Positions 15,590 to 24,813 of a stretch of 64,000 nt of DNA are shown here, piece after piece. The notes beneath the pieces were generated by a model, which ran no database searches, had not been told where the DNA came from, and saw only the letters and a program-made list of their open reading frames with translations. This DNA is from an uncultured Bacteroidales bacterium (lineage in GTDB: Bacteria; Bacteroidota; Bacteroidia; Bacteroidales; FEN-979). Numbering within the stretch: the stretch's first letter is position 1; every line of letters begins with the position of its first letter. The DNA lies in contig CAISRB010000024.1 in NCBI GenBank assembly GCA_903887775.1, positions 62,001-126,000 on the forward strand, in the 5' to 3' direction. The position numbers and the translations under genes were made by a program.

Positions 15590-16798
15590 TTATAATTTGA
15601 TCTGCACGATGGTCATTGCGTGAGGACTGACTCCTGTAATCCAGTCTTCAGGGTTGGATCCATCGAGGTTGGCGCGGATGATCTTCCCGTCGGGATTTGA
15701 ATTTGAGTTCTTAACTCCCCAGAAAAGTTTGTTATGCTGGTAATCAATGGTAACACCCCAGGTGGCCTTCGAACCGTAATCACCTATTTTGACAATGTTT
15801 GTACCATCAATATTGCACATATAGATGCCATTCTCAGGGGCTACGGTACCTGCTGCTGCATAGAGGGCCATATAGGTTTTCCCGTTCTTCACATCAACTT
15901 CAATTGCAGTTCCGTCTATATCCGGGATCATCTCTGTAAGCCCCGATCCGTCAAAATTCACTGACCAGTAACCACCGCTGTAATCAGTCTTATCATTGAC
16001 GAGGTAGATCTTATTGGATGCAGGGTCATATTGCATGTCGATCGGATATTCGGGCGGATTTCCTCCAGTGTTTATGAATACTTCGGGATTACTGCCATCC
16101 AGGTTAGCCCTGTAGATACCCCCTGTGCGACCCCAGTAAATTTTATCTCCAAGTACGAAGATAGCTTCGGCGTCACCCACAATTTCCTGTCCCGGAACAC
16201 CGGCATCTAGTATCTTGTGGGGATTTTTTCCATCTGCATCAAACATGTAAATCGCCTGCATGGAATAATCGGTGATATATACTTTCTTATGTGCTGTATC
16301 AACAGCTATTCCATAGGGCCTTGACATATCTGCAGGTACGAAATCCTGAACAAGGGGAGCAGCAGTATCCATGATGACCATATTCCCGTTCCCGACAGTC
16401 CCACGGGTAGTAAAGTAAAATACCTGGGTGAGTCCCGCAAGAGGATCTTTAACATTCACGACCATGGTTTTGACCGCCTGATTGTAATAGACCTCGTTGA
16501 TCGGGGTACAGGTCAGTTTGACATTGTAAAGCCCCGGCTTCGAATAACTGGTTGTCGGATTGGCTTCAGTCGAAGTTGTACCGTTCCCGAAATCCCAGGA
16601 ATATCCCGTCGCATTCAGCGATAAATTGGTAAATGTGACCTGGCATGGCGCGTATCCCTGGTTATCGGTGACATAACTAAAATCAGCGATTGAACTTGCG
16701 GGAGGGGTTCCCATGTCCTTGCTTTTGCATCCTGTCGCCAGCGTTACTGCGAACAGGAAATAAATTAGATATAAGAAATTTCTTTTCATATGTTTCAA
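15590..16798 (-). CDS. PKD-domain lipoprotein with YWTD-type beta-propeller
   Basis: A 402-residue surface or periplasmic lipoprotein. The signal peptide MKRNFLYLIYFLFAVTLATGC has a clear lipobox. Residues about 35-120 form a PKD domain (CQVTFTNLSLNATGYSWDFGNGTTSTEANP). The rest is a six-bladed propeller of the LDL-receptor YWTD/NHL class, with repeats such as KVYITDYSMQAIYMFDADG, KIYWGRTGGIYRANLDGSNP and KLFWGVKNSNSNPDGKIIRANLDGSNP. It is the last gene of the cyanophycinase-SusC-SusD operon, 20 bases after susD, the position where PUL-like loci carry an accessory surface binding protein. A ligand-binding role in that locus is inferred. Confidence 0.82.
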   Translation of the reverse strand: MKHMKRNFLYLIYFLFAVTLATGCKSKDMGTPPASSIADFSYVTDNQGYAPCQVTFTNLSLNATGYSWDFGNGTTSTEANPTTSYSKPGLYNVKLTCTPINEVYYNQAVKTMVVNVKDPLAGLTQVFYFTTRGTVGNGNMVIMDTAAPLVQDFVPADMSRPYGIAVDTAHKKVYITDYSMQAIYMFDADGKNPHKILDAGVPGQEIVGDAEAIFVLGDKIYWGRTGGIYRANLDGSNPEVFINTGGNPPEYPIDMQYDPASNKIYLVNDKTDYSGGYWSVNFDGSGLTEMIPDIDGTAIEVDVKNGKTYMALYAAAGTVAPENGIYMCNIDGTNIVKIGDYGSKATWGVTIDYQHNKLFWGVKNSNSNPDGKIIRANLDGSNPEDWITGVSPHAMTIVQIKL

Positions 16799-16818
16799 AT
16801 TAACAGATTATACAATGA

Positions 16819-18153
16819 TCAATAACCAGGATTCTGGGTCATCAGCGTATTGGTTTGCAACTCACTTAGCGGTATGGGGAATAGGGTGTAGTTTTGACTG
16901 ATCCCCAGCACAGTGGTTGCTCTTTTTGTCCTGACAAGGTCGGCCCACCTTTGGCATTCGAAAGCAAATTCATGCCTGCGCTCGTTCTCGATGACCAGTT
17001 TGAGTTCGTTATAATCGGTGGATGTTGTGGGAGGAAGGCCGGCACGGGCCCTTACGACATTAACGTCATTTCTGATATCTTCAATAGTTCCGTTCGAGTA
17101 GGCACGGGCCTCCGCGCGAATCAAGTACATTTCGGCCAGGCGGATTACATATACCCGGTCGGTTCCGGCAGTGACGTCTATGTATTTGTAGCCGAAGGGC
17201 AGGTTTGTCGAATCAAACTTAATAGATGCATTGAACCTGGCTGTATCGGTCAGTTTAAAACTTTGGACAAAGCCGGAAGGAGGCGATACTTCATAGCGGC
17301 CAAGGAGGCTCCTGGGAAAGAAATACTGAGCCAGGAGGTTACGGTTCTGTACACTGGAAACAATTTCGAAAATAGATTCGGTAACATTTCCGTTGAACAG
17401 ATCACTGTAGATTGGCGCAAGTATAAATCCGCCTTCATTGATCACCTTGTCTGCCTTTTCAATTGCGAGGGTTGCGATGGCCGGGTCGTTGTTTTGCTGG
17501 AATTGTGTAAGATAGACCCTTGCCAGCAGGGCAGTTGCACTGAACGCGCTGGCGTGACCCAAGGTCCTGGTAGCGGGCAGGATTTGTTCGGCCTGCAAAA
17601 GGTCGGCAATGATCTGGTCAAAGACCTGGGGCACGGTGTTACGTGCCTGGTTTATGTTGCTGAGGTCAAGCGTTGGCTGGGTCTTTATCGGAATCCCGCC
17701 GAAATCACACAACAGGTTGAAATGACATAAGGCACGCATAAACAGCCCGTCGCCTGTATACATGTTCCTGTCGTCAGTACTCATATCAATGTCGGCAATC
17801 CTTGCCAGGACATTGTTAACCCGGTTGATGCAATCATAATTGTATGCCCAGATCCCGTCAATAATGCCATTATCGGCAGCGATCTTATGATTGGCGATCT
17901 GTGAATAGTCCTGCGTCGTCCCGGTCCATACAAGATTATCGGCGGCAAGATCTTCAACAATAACCTGGTAGCGTCCGTAAACACCAGTAGATTGCAGGGC
18001 ATTGTAAGCCCCGGTGATGGCGTTTTCCACTCCTGATTTATCCTTGATTGCCTGGCTGGCCGAGATGGAATCGGTAGGTTGAATATCCAGCATTTTGCTA
18101 CAGGACGCTGTTGCGAGGATAAAAAGGATCAGTATAATTGATAAATTTTTCAT
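16819..18153 (-). CDS. susD: SusD/RagB-family outer-membrane lipoprotein
   Basis: A 444-residue nutrient-binding lipoprotein that caps a SusC transporter. The signal peptide ends ILATASC, then KMLDIQPTDSISASQAIKDKSGVENAITGAYNALQ, the typical SusD opening. Other family features are MRALCHFNLLCDFGGIP near residue 138, the TPR-like region, IRLAEMYLIRAEARAY near 347 and NERRHEFAFECQRWADLVRTKR near 405. It is on the short side for the family. It lies 17 bases after the susC gene. Which ligand it binds is not readable; the operon context points to peptide material such as cyanophycin. Confidence 0.95.
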   Translation of the reverse strand: MKNLSIILILFILATASCSKMLDIQPTDSISASQAIKDKSGVENAITGAYNALQSTGVYGRYQVIVEDLAADNLVWTGTTQDYSQIANHKIAADNGIIDGIWAYNYDCINRVNNVLARIADIDMSTDDRNMYTGDGLFMRALCHFNLLCDFGGIPIKTQPTLDLSNINQARNTVPQVFDQIIADLLQAEQILPATRTLGHASAFSATALLARVYLTQFQQNNDPAIATLAIEKADKVINEGGFILAPIYSDLFNGNVTESIFEIVSSVQNRNLLAQYFFPRSLLGRYEVSPPSGFVQSFKLTDTARFNASIKFDSTNLPFGYKYIDVTAGTDRVYVIRLAEMYLIRAEARAYSNGTIEDIRNDVNVVRARAGLPPTTSTDYNELKLVIENERRHEFAFECQRWADLVRTKRATTVLGISQNYTLFPIPLSELQTNTLMTQNPGY

Positions 18154-18170
18154 GTTTCTCAGTTTAAAGG

Positions 18171-21080
18171 TTAAAAAACGAAGCTTACACCAAGCATCAT
18201 GGTGCGCGATTGCGGGTAAGTGAAGAAGTCGGTTCCAATGATGATATTACTGGAACCTCCGTAGTAATTTACTTCGGGGTCCATCCCGAAATAATTGGTA
18301 AAGGTGTAAAGGTTCTGAATGGTTGCATATATTCTGGCAGACTTCATACCCACATGCTTAATCCAGTTTTTCTTAAAATTATAGCTCAGCGTAATATTCT
18401 TTATCCTGAGGAAAGATCCGTCTTCGATAAACCTTGATGATTTATAGGAATCACCGGCTTTTGGAAATTGGGTTATATCGCCTGGTTTTTTCCACCGGTC
18501 AACCATCCGTATTGTCTGGTTGTCTTCCCCCGTCCCTGATTCAAGGTATATCAATGAGGCATCGAATATGTTGTTCCCATACACGGCCTGGAGGAAGATT
18601 GAGAGTTCAAACCCTTTGTAGCTGAAAACATTGGTAAATCCGGCAGTGAACTTCGGGTTCGGGTCGCCGATCTTCGTGCGATCGGCCGAGGTGATAATAC
18701 CATCGTGGTTGATGTCCTCATACACCAGGTTACCTGTCGTAGGATCAACGCCCAGGCAGTTATAGCCGTAAAAAATGCCGATCGGCTGACCCACTTCAAC
18801 GCGGTTCCCTCCACGGCCCATATCATCAATTGGCTGATCGTTGTACAGGCTGAGCACTTTGTTACGGTTTGACGCATAATTCAGGGATGAGGTCCATGTA
18901 AATTCGCCATTGATATTCACAGTATTCAGCGTCAACTCCAGCCCTTCATTCTGAAGCTGTCCGATGTTGGATGAGATAGTATAGAATCCAGATGAGGAGG
19001 GGACCGGTCTTTGCAGAAGCAGGTCTTTCGTATGATTGTAATACACATCAGCTGTCAGGCTGATTCTGTTCTTTAGTACCGACACGTCTAATCCCAGTCC
19101 GGTTTGTGCAGTTGTTTCCCATTTCAGATCCGGATTGGGTAACTGCGTGGGTGCAATACCCGAGTTGCCCCCATAATTATACCCGCCGCTGTAGAGCCCC
19201 AGCGAGGCGAAGTCGCCTATGCCGTCATTGCCGGTAAGCCCGTAGCTGGCCCTGAGTTTAAGCTCGTTGATCCATTTGGCCTTCTTAACAAAAGGTTCCT
19301 CCGACATGCGCCAGGCAAAAGACCCTGCCGGGAAATAACCGTAATGGTTATTGGCCCCGAATTTAGAGGAACCATCTGCCCGGGCGGTCAGTGAAAAGAT
19401 GTATTTGAACTTGTAATTGTACTTCGCCTGCCCGAAGAAGGAATTAAGAACCCGGTCCAGGGCCGTTGCAGAAGCAGCACGGATGGTACCGGCCGAGACC
19501 ATGTACTGGAGGTCGTTGTTCGGGAAATCTATGCCTTCGATATAGGTGGTCCGGTTACAATATTTTTCATAACTGTAACCGATCAAAACGTCGATATTGT
19601 GTTTTTCCTTAATCGCCTTGATATACTGCAGCACATTGTTAGTGGTGATATTACTGGCATAATTGGTTGCTTCAATACCCAGGCCGTTGTACTTGGCGCC
19701 CTGACGTTCGTTTGTGGGATCATAACTGTGCTCCCTGAGATTGTATATATCGACACCGAATTTGGATGTAAATGAAAAACCCTCAAGAAATTTATATTCC
19801 ACGTATGCATTACCCCCTGTACGGTTGGTATAGGCCATATTCACAGCATTTTCATAAATGGCAACCGGATTTGCATAAGGGCCGGTCTCGTCGTATTTGC
19901 CGTTGGCGTCATAAACCGGATAAATGGCAGGTATTGACATTGCGTTTGGCAGGGGGCCATATAAAGTTGCGTCGCCTTCCACCCTGGCATTTTTTGAATA
20001 TGTAATACCTACACCACCTCCGATAGTCAGGTTAGGCAGTATCTTGTAGTCTGCATTGATACGGCCGCTGTAACGCTGATAAGAGGTTCCTTTGACAACA
20101 CCGGTCTGGTCATAATAATTACCTGAGATAAAGAGCCGGAATTTATCATTTCCGCTGCTGACCGAAAGTTCCGTATTTGCAGTGGGGGCCGTCTGCAGAA
20201 TAAGACTCATCCAGTCGGTGTTGATCCCCTTGACAGTGGTTCCTTTATATGCATTCCACTGATCGGCATTCATCATCGGGATGATCCTTTCTTTAGGCAG
20301 CGTTTGCCATCCGTAGCTCATATTCAGAGTTACATCTGTTTTCCCGCGGGCTCCTTTTTTAGTCGTGATCAGGATAACCCCGTTAGAAGCGCGGGCGCCA
20401 TACATTGATGTGGCAGAAGCGTCTTTAAGGATGGTCATTGATTCGATATCATTGGGGTTGATGTCTGACATGGCATTGAGTTCCTGGCCGCTCATTCCCA
20501 CCTGCGAATATTCTCCGGTGATCGCTGGGATACCATCGATAACCATCAGGGGCTGGTTGCTCGCATTGATGGAGCTGCCCCCCCTCAGCTTGATCATATT
20601 CTGACCGCCGGGAGTTCCCGATTGGGAAACGACCGTGAGTCCGGCCGTTTGCCCGGTAAGGACCCCATCGATGGTGCGGATCGGTATGTTTTTAATTTCA
20701 TCTTCATTCACCAGCCCAATTGAACCTGAGATCAGCTTTTTACTGCTTGTGCTGTAACCAACAACAACGACCTCGCCAAGCGGGATGTCCTGGTTGCTCA
20801 TTTTGACGTTGATTACCTGGTGGCCGTTTACAGGAATTTCCTGGGTCTGCATTCCAATATAGGAAAAAACCAGGATTCCTTTGCCAGGCGCGTTGAGAGA
20901 ATATTTACCATTTATGTCGGAGGTAGTTCCCTGTTTGCTCCCCTTGATCAGAACGGTGACTCCCGGAAGCGGTGAATTATCATCGGCTGAAATGATCTTT
21001 CCGCTCACAGGAATGTCCTGCGCTACCAGTTGCCGGAAGAGCATGCCAAACAATAATAACAGATAGTAAGGTTTTTTCAT
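18171..21080 (-). CDS. susC: SusC/RagA-family TonB-linked outer-membrane transporter
   Basis: A 969-residue TonB-dependent importer. The signal peptide MKKPYYLLLLFGMLFRQLVA is followed by a carboxypeptidase-regulatory-like domain (PVSGKIISADDNSPLPGVTVLIKG), the plug with the SusC signature VVVVGYSTSSKKLISGSIG near residue 105 and NDIESMTILKDASATSMYGARASNGVILITTKKG near 210, and a 22-strand barrel ending TMMLGVSFVF with terminal Phe. With SusD it forms a pedal-bin uptake complex powered by TonB-ExbBD. Only 15 bases separate its start from the cyanophycinase stop, so the enzyme and transporter are in one operon. Confidence 0.95.
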   Translation of the reverse strand: MKKPYYLLLLFGMLFRQLVAQDIPVSGKIISADDNSPLPGVTVLIKGSKQGTTSDINGKYSLNAPGKGILVFSYIGMQTQEIPVNGHQVINVKMSNQDIPLGEVVVVGYSTSSKKLISGSIGLVNEDEIKNIPIRTIDGVLTGQTAGLTVVSQSGTPGGQNMIKLRGGSSINASNQPLMVIDGIPAITGEYSQVGMSGQELNAMSDINPNDIESMTILKDASATSMYGARASNGVILITTKKGARGKTDVTLNMSYGWQTLPKERIIPMMNADQWNAYKGTTVKGINTDWMSLILQTAPTANTELSVSSGNDKFRLFISGNYYDQTGVVKGTSYQRYSGRINADYKILPNLTIGGGVGITYSKNARVEGDATLYGPLPNAMSIPAIYPVYDANGKYDETGPYANPVAIYENAVNMAYTNRTGGNAYVEYKFLEGFSFTSKFGVDIYNLREHSYDPTNERQGAKYNGLGIEATNYASNITTNNVLQYIKAIKEKHNIDVLIGYSYEKYCNRTTYIEGIDFPNNDLQYMVSAGTIRAASATALDRVLNSFFGQAKYNYKFKYIFSLTARADGSSKFGANNHYGYFPAGSFAWRMSEEPFVKKAKWINELKLRASYGLTGNDGIGDFASLGLYSGGYNYGGNSGIAPTQLPNPDLKWETTAQTGLGLDVSVLKNRISLTADVYYNHTKDLLLQRPVPSSSGFYTISSNIGQLQNEGLELTLNTVNINGEFTWTSSLNYASNRNKVLSLYNDQPIDDMGRGGNRVEVGQPIGIFYGYNCLGVDPTTGNLVYEDINHDGIITSADRTKIGDPNPKFTAGFTNVFSYKGFELSIFLQAVYGNNIFDASLIYLESGTGEDNQTIRMVDRWKKPGDITQFPKAGDSYKSSRFIEDGSFLRIKNITLSYNFKKNWIKHVGMKSARIYATIQNLYTFTNYFGMDPEVNYYGGSSNIIIGTDFFTYPQSRTMMLGVSFVF

Positions 21081-21095
21081 AAGTTAAAAGTTTGG

Positions 21096-22382
21096 TTAGT
21101 ATTTATTATTTAATGGTGTCACCAGGATATTTACGGGAATGATATCCATCATGATATGCACTACCGTATAATGTTTTCCGTGAGATGGACTGCTGCTATA
21201 AAAACCTTCGGATGAATCCGTCTTGCGAAGGGTAAGCATAAACCCTGAAGTTTTATTGACAGGGGTTATGTTTTGGATGGTATCGTTCACTTTATTGTCT
21301 ATGAGGTCAATGGTGATTAGATCATGGAATGTGTCCTGATTTCCTGATAAAACACCGGCATGACAGGAATAATGATCACTGTGATGTTCTTTGCCCCTGG
21401 TTGGTTGTTTCCCTTCTGCAGGCGTGACAATGCCGGTTGCAGCATCATAGCTGTCCCCTTCTTCCAGGTAAGTCAGGGAGATGTTCTCAATCAGAGGCTG
21501 GCTTTGTTTGTAGGAGATCCGGGCATCTGCTTTATTCAGGATGGTAACGCCCGAAACGCCTGCGACACGGATAGTGTTTTGCGGGCCGTTATAAATAAGC
21601 GCTGTGTTTTCGTCAACGCCAAAGCCAAGCTTTCCCGACTTTGTTTCATTCATCAGTACCGTGGCCAGCCTTCCGATGCGCGCCCTGACAAGAAAATGCT
21701 GATCGACCAGGCCACAGGGGAAAAAGCCAAGCCCTTTAGTAACCAGAGCACCATTGTCTTCAGGAAAATCATCCCCTGTATAATCAGTAATGATTCCATG
21801 GCTTAGTGCCGCTATACTTGTACCTCCCCCGATCATGATCTCACTCATGATGGCTGCACCGGCGCTGGTGCCGCCGATGACACCGCCCGAGCGGTAAACA
21901 TCCCATACTGCTTTAAGAACAGGAGTCTGACTTCCGTCAGGGTGAAAGAGTGTTTTCGTAGTTCTCAGCTGGTCGCCACCTGTAAACCAGACAGCCGAAC
22001 ATTTACTTACGACTTCTGCCAGGCGGGGATCATTCCCGTTATCCTTCCATTCCGATTCATTGATATCCTTCGTGCTGTCATCATCGACCACGGCCACCGG
22101 GATCAGGTGGATGTTTTCAGGTTTAAGGCCATATGAGATAAGTATGTTTTTGAAATAAACGAAGGACTGCACAGGTGTACCACCTGCTGATGGGATTATG
22201 GCAAAAGTGGCTTTCTCAGGGCCGCCAGCCAGGCTGATCAGCTGCTGAAATATACTCTTGTTGTCAGCTTCCAGGCCGCCTCCTACAATGACAAGGTTCC
22301 CTTTAATCGGTGGTGGCTGGCAGATGGATTCAAGGCTCAGGAAGAAAAGGGATACTACTAATAAAAGCTTGATATTGCTCAT
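21096..22382 (-). CDS. Extracytoplasmic cyanophycinase (peptidase S51)
   Basis: A 428-residue exported enzyme. The signal peptide MSNIKLLLVVSLFFLSLES is followed by the S51 fold: GNLVIVGGGLEADNKSIFQQ near residue 28, FAIIPSAGGTP near 60, AVWFTGGDQLRTTKTL near 130 and the nucleophile elbow GVIGGTSAGAAIMSE near 168 with the catalytic Ser. Cyanophycinases cut multi-L-arginyl-poly-L-aspartate to beta-Asp-Arg dipeptides. The exported, longer CphE type fits better than the ~270-residue cytoplasmic CphB; about 120 extra C-terminal residues are unassigned. It is the first gene of an operon with SusC, SusD and a propeller lipoprotein, and diverges from iadA. True substrate remains to be shown; related S51 members include Asp dipeptidases. 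Confidence 0.85.
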   Translation of the reverse strand: MSNIKLLLVVSLFFLSLESICQPPPIKGNLVIVGGGLEADNKSIFQQLISLAGGPEKATFAIIPSAGGTPVQSFVYFKNILISYGLKPENIHLIPVAVVDDDSTKDINESEWKDNGNDPRLAEVVSKCSAVWFTGGDQLRTTKTLFHPDGSQTPVLKAVWDVYRSGGVIGGTSAGAAIMSEIMIGGGTSIAALSHGIITDYTGDDFPEDNGALVTKGLGFFPCGLVDQHFLVRARIGRLATVLMNETKSGKLGFGVDENTALIYNGPQNTIRVAGVSGVTILNKADARISYKQSQPLIENISLTYLEEGDSYDAATGIVTPAEGKQPTRGKEHHSDHYSCHAGVLSGNQDTFHDLITIDLIDNKVNDTIQNITPVNKTSGFMLTLRKTDSSEGFYSSSPSHGKHYTVVHIMMDIIPVNILVTPLNNKY

Positions 22383-22501
22383 TGTGCGGAGAATTTACTG
22401 TCGGGCTGGACTAATTATATAGCGAATATATTAAATTTGTGAAAAACTAAACAGGTAAGGAATAATTTTTTCTCAACTTTGCCAGATTAAAACGCAATAT
22501 T

Positions 22502-23647
22502 ATGCTAACACTCTTCAAAAATGCTCATGTCTATTGCCCGGATGATACAGGTAAAAAGGATATTCTGACCGGTGGTAAAAGTATACTTTCAATAAAAAAC
22601 CATATTGAGCCTCCGCAGGGAACAGATGTGACTGTCATTGACTGTGAAGGGCTCCGGATTGTTCCAGGGCTTATCGACAGCCATGTTCATGTCACCGGCG
22701 GAGGAGGCGAAGGCGGGCCGGCAAGCAGGATGCCTGAACTCCAGCTGGGCATGATGCTCGAAGGGGGCGTTACCACCGTGATCGGATGTCTCGGTACCGA
22801 CGGGATCACCCGAACTGTAGAAAGCGTGCTGATGAAAGTCAAATCATTGCGTGCCCAGGGAGTCTCCGCATGGATGTATACCGGTGCATACCAGGTTCCC
22901 ACGGTTACGATCACTGGTGATATAGGGAAAGATATAGCCTTGTTCGAAGAGATCATCGGAGTAGGGGAAATCGCCATATCCGACCACCGTTCTTCAGTCC
23001 CGTCTGTCGCCGAATTGGCAAGGATCACAGCACAGGCCCGCGTTGCAGGCATGATCGGCGGAAAGGCCGGGATTGTCAACATGCACATGGGTGATGCAAA
23101 AGATCCTTTCAGGCCGCTCCATGAAGTGGTCGCCTGCACCGAAATGAACTACCGGCAATTCATACCTACCCATTGCAACAGGAACCCTTATATTTTCGCA
23201 GATGCAAAAGAATATGGTAAAAAGGGTTACGTGGATATCACAACCAGTTCCTATCCCTACGATATGGAAGTTGAGATAAAACCATCTGTTGCTCTGAAAC
23301 AGTTGCTCGAAGCGGGAGTTCCCGCATCGCATATCACGTTTACCTCCGATGGATGCGGCTCACTTCCCAGCTTCGATTCTGAAGGCCGACTGGTGAAAAT
23401 AGATATGGGGCTGCCAAATTCCATCCTGAGGGAGATCAAAGAAGCTGTGCTGGAGGATAAAATTCCTGTTGAAACTGCCTTGAAAGTCGCCACTTCAAAC
23501 CCTGCCGATATCCTGAAGTTAAAAGGGAAAGGCTATATCAGGGAAGGTTACGATGCAGACCTGCTTGTGCTTGACGATGGTTTCAACATCATCCATGTGA
23601 TGGCCATGGGAAAGATCATGACCATTTTGCCGAAAGAATCCGCCTGA
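22502..23647 (+). CDS. iadA: Isoaspartyl (beta-aspartyl) dipeptidase
   Basis: A 381-residue amidohydrolase of the M38 family with no signal peptide, so cytoplasmic. It shows LIDSHVHVTGGGGEGG near residue 57 (the HxH metal site and IadA Gly-rich loop), ISDHRSS near 158, GIVNMHMGDAKDPF near 188, PTHCNRNPYIF near 220 and the late metal Asp in TFTSDGCGSLPSF. IadA hydrolyses beta-Asp dipeptides, including beta-Asp-Arg, the product of cyanophycinase. It is transcribed divergently from the cyanophycinase gene across a 119-base gap and converges with the enolase-superfamily gene 15 bases away. This pairing is the key argument for the locus function. Confidence 0.9.
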   Translation: MLTLFKNAHVYCPDDTGKKDILTGGKSILSIKNHIEPPQGTDVTVIDCEGLRIVPGLIDSHVHVTGGGGEGGPASRMPELQLGMMLEGGVTTVIGCLGTDGITRTVESVLMKVKSLRAQGVSAWMYTGAYQVPTVTITGDIGKDIALFEEIIGVGEIAISDHRSSVPSVAELARITAQARVAGMIGGKAGIVNMHMGDAKDPFRPLHEVVACTEMNYRQFIPTHCNRNPYIFADAKEYGKKGYVDITTSSYPYDMEVEIKPSVALKQLLEAGVPASHITFTSDGCGSLPSFDSEGRLVKIDMGLPNSILREIKEAVLEDKIPVETALKVATSNPADILKLKGKGYIREGYDADLLVLDDGFNIIHVMAMGKIMTILPKESA

Positions 23648-23662
23648 CAAAAAATCACTTCA

Positions 23663-24772
23663 TTAGGCTTTCTGGGCAACGCTTCGCAACGTAACATCAT
23701 CAAGCTTCCTCATGTTCACTTCCACCCCTATGCCTGGTTTGGTTGGTACGTCCATGGTGCCGTCGGGGTTGACCACAAATTCAGGATCCACTATATCTTC
23801 TTTATAATACCGTTTGCTGGCTGAAAGATCGCCCGGCAATGTAAAATTTGGAAGGGAAGCCAGTGCAACGTTGCCAGCCCGGCCAATCCCTGATTCAAGC
23901 ATACCTCCATGCCAGACCGGGATGTTCATTCCGGCACAGTAATCGTGGATGAGCTTTGATTCAGTGTAGCCCCCGACCCTTCCTGGCTTGATGTTGATCA
24001 CCCTGCAGCTGTCCAGTTCGATGGCTGCACGGGTGTCATCAAGCGAATGGATGCTCTCGTCAAGGCAGATGGGTGTTTTAAGTTCGCGCTGGAGTTTGGA
24101 ATGATCAAAAATATCCTCATATCCGAGCGGCTGTTCGATCAGTAAAAGTCCATAATCATCCATCTTTTTAAAAATACCGATATCCTCCAGCCGGTAAGCT
24201 GAATTGGCATCGACCTGCAACAACAGGCCTGGAAACTGCTTACGCAATGCCTCGACAAATTGCAGATCAAAACCCGGGGCTATTTTGATCTTGATCCGCT
24301 TATATCCTTCTGCAAGATAACCCTCAACTTTTTTAATAAGTCCGGCGACCGAATCCTGAATGCCGATGCTGACCCCTACGTCGATCTTTTTGCGGGTACC
24401 ACCTAACATCGTTGATAAAGAAATGCCTTTTGTTTTCGCGAAAGCATCCCATATAGCCGCTTCAAGTCCGGCTTTGGCCATCATATGGCCCCTGACCTTT
24501 GCATACGATGCAATGGCTTCATCAACACTCTGGAGGTCTTTACCCAGCACAGAGGGAATTAAAAAATCGTTCAGGATGTGCCATGCGGTGGGCACTGTTT
24601 CGTAGGAATAAAAGGGCGTGCCTTCAGCCACGCTTTCACCCCATCCTGTCACACCTTCTGCATCAACCTTCACAATGATATGTTCTTCATCATATTCGGT
24701 TCCCATCGAGGTTACAAACGGGCTTACCAGGATCATTTTAATGTGCCGGAGTTCAATTCGTTCAATACGCAT
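23663..24772 (-). CDS. Enolase-superfamily OSBS/N-acylamino-acid-racemase-like enzyme
   Basis: A 369-residue member of the muconate-lactonising subgroup of the enolase superfamily. The N-terminal capping domain holds SPFVTSMGTEYDEEHIIV. The barrel carries the catalytic pair YKRIKIKIAPG near residue 163 and NIKPGRVGGYTES near 262, and metal ligands in LQVDANSAY, LIEQPLGYED and CLDESIHS. KIKIAPG with VDANSAY matches the o-succinylbenzoate synthase / N-succinylamino acid racemase group, not the classic dipeptide epimerases. No men genes are nearby, while peptide-degrading genes are on both sides, so racemisation of N-acyl amino acids is the more likely job. A MenC role is the main alternative. 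Confidence 0.8.
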   Translation of the reverse strand: MRIERIELRHIKMILVSPFVTSMGTEYDEEHIIVKVDAEGVTGWGESVAEGTPFYSYETVPTAWHILNDFLIPSVLGKDLQSVDEAIASYAKVRGHMMAKAGLEAAIWDAFAKTKGISLSTMLGGTRKKIDVGVSIGIQDSVAGLIKKVEGYLAEGYKRIKIKIAPGFDLQFVEALRKQFPGLLLQVDANSAYRLEDIGIFKKMDDYGLLLIEQPLGYEDIFDHSKLQRELKTPICLDESIHSLDDTRAAIELDSCRVINIKPGRVGGYTESKLIHDYCAGMNIPVWHGGMLESGIGRAGNVALASLPNFTLPGDLSASKRYYKEDIVDPEFVVNPDGTMDVPTKPGIGVEVNMRKLDDVTLRSVAQKA

Positions 24773-24813
24773 AAGATTTTTGTTTAAGTGGTTTGTTATA
24801 CCTGAGTTAAAAT

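Noticed and set aside
16894-17730. 278-residue plus-strand ORF
   Set aside because: Antisense shadow of the SusD gene; composition is Cys/Gly-rich and shows no domain.
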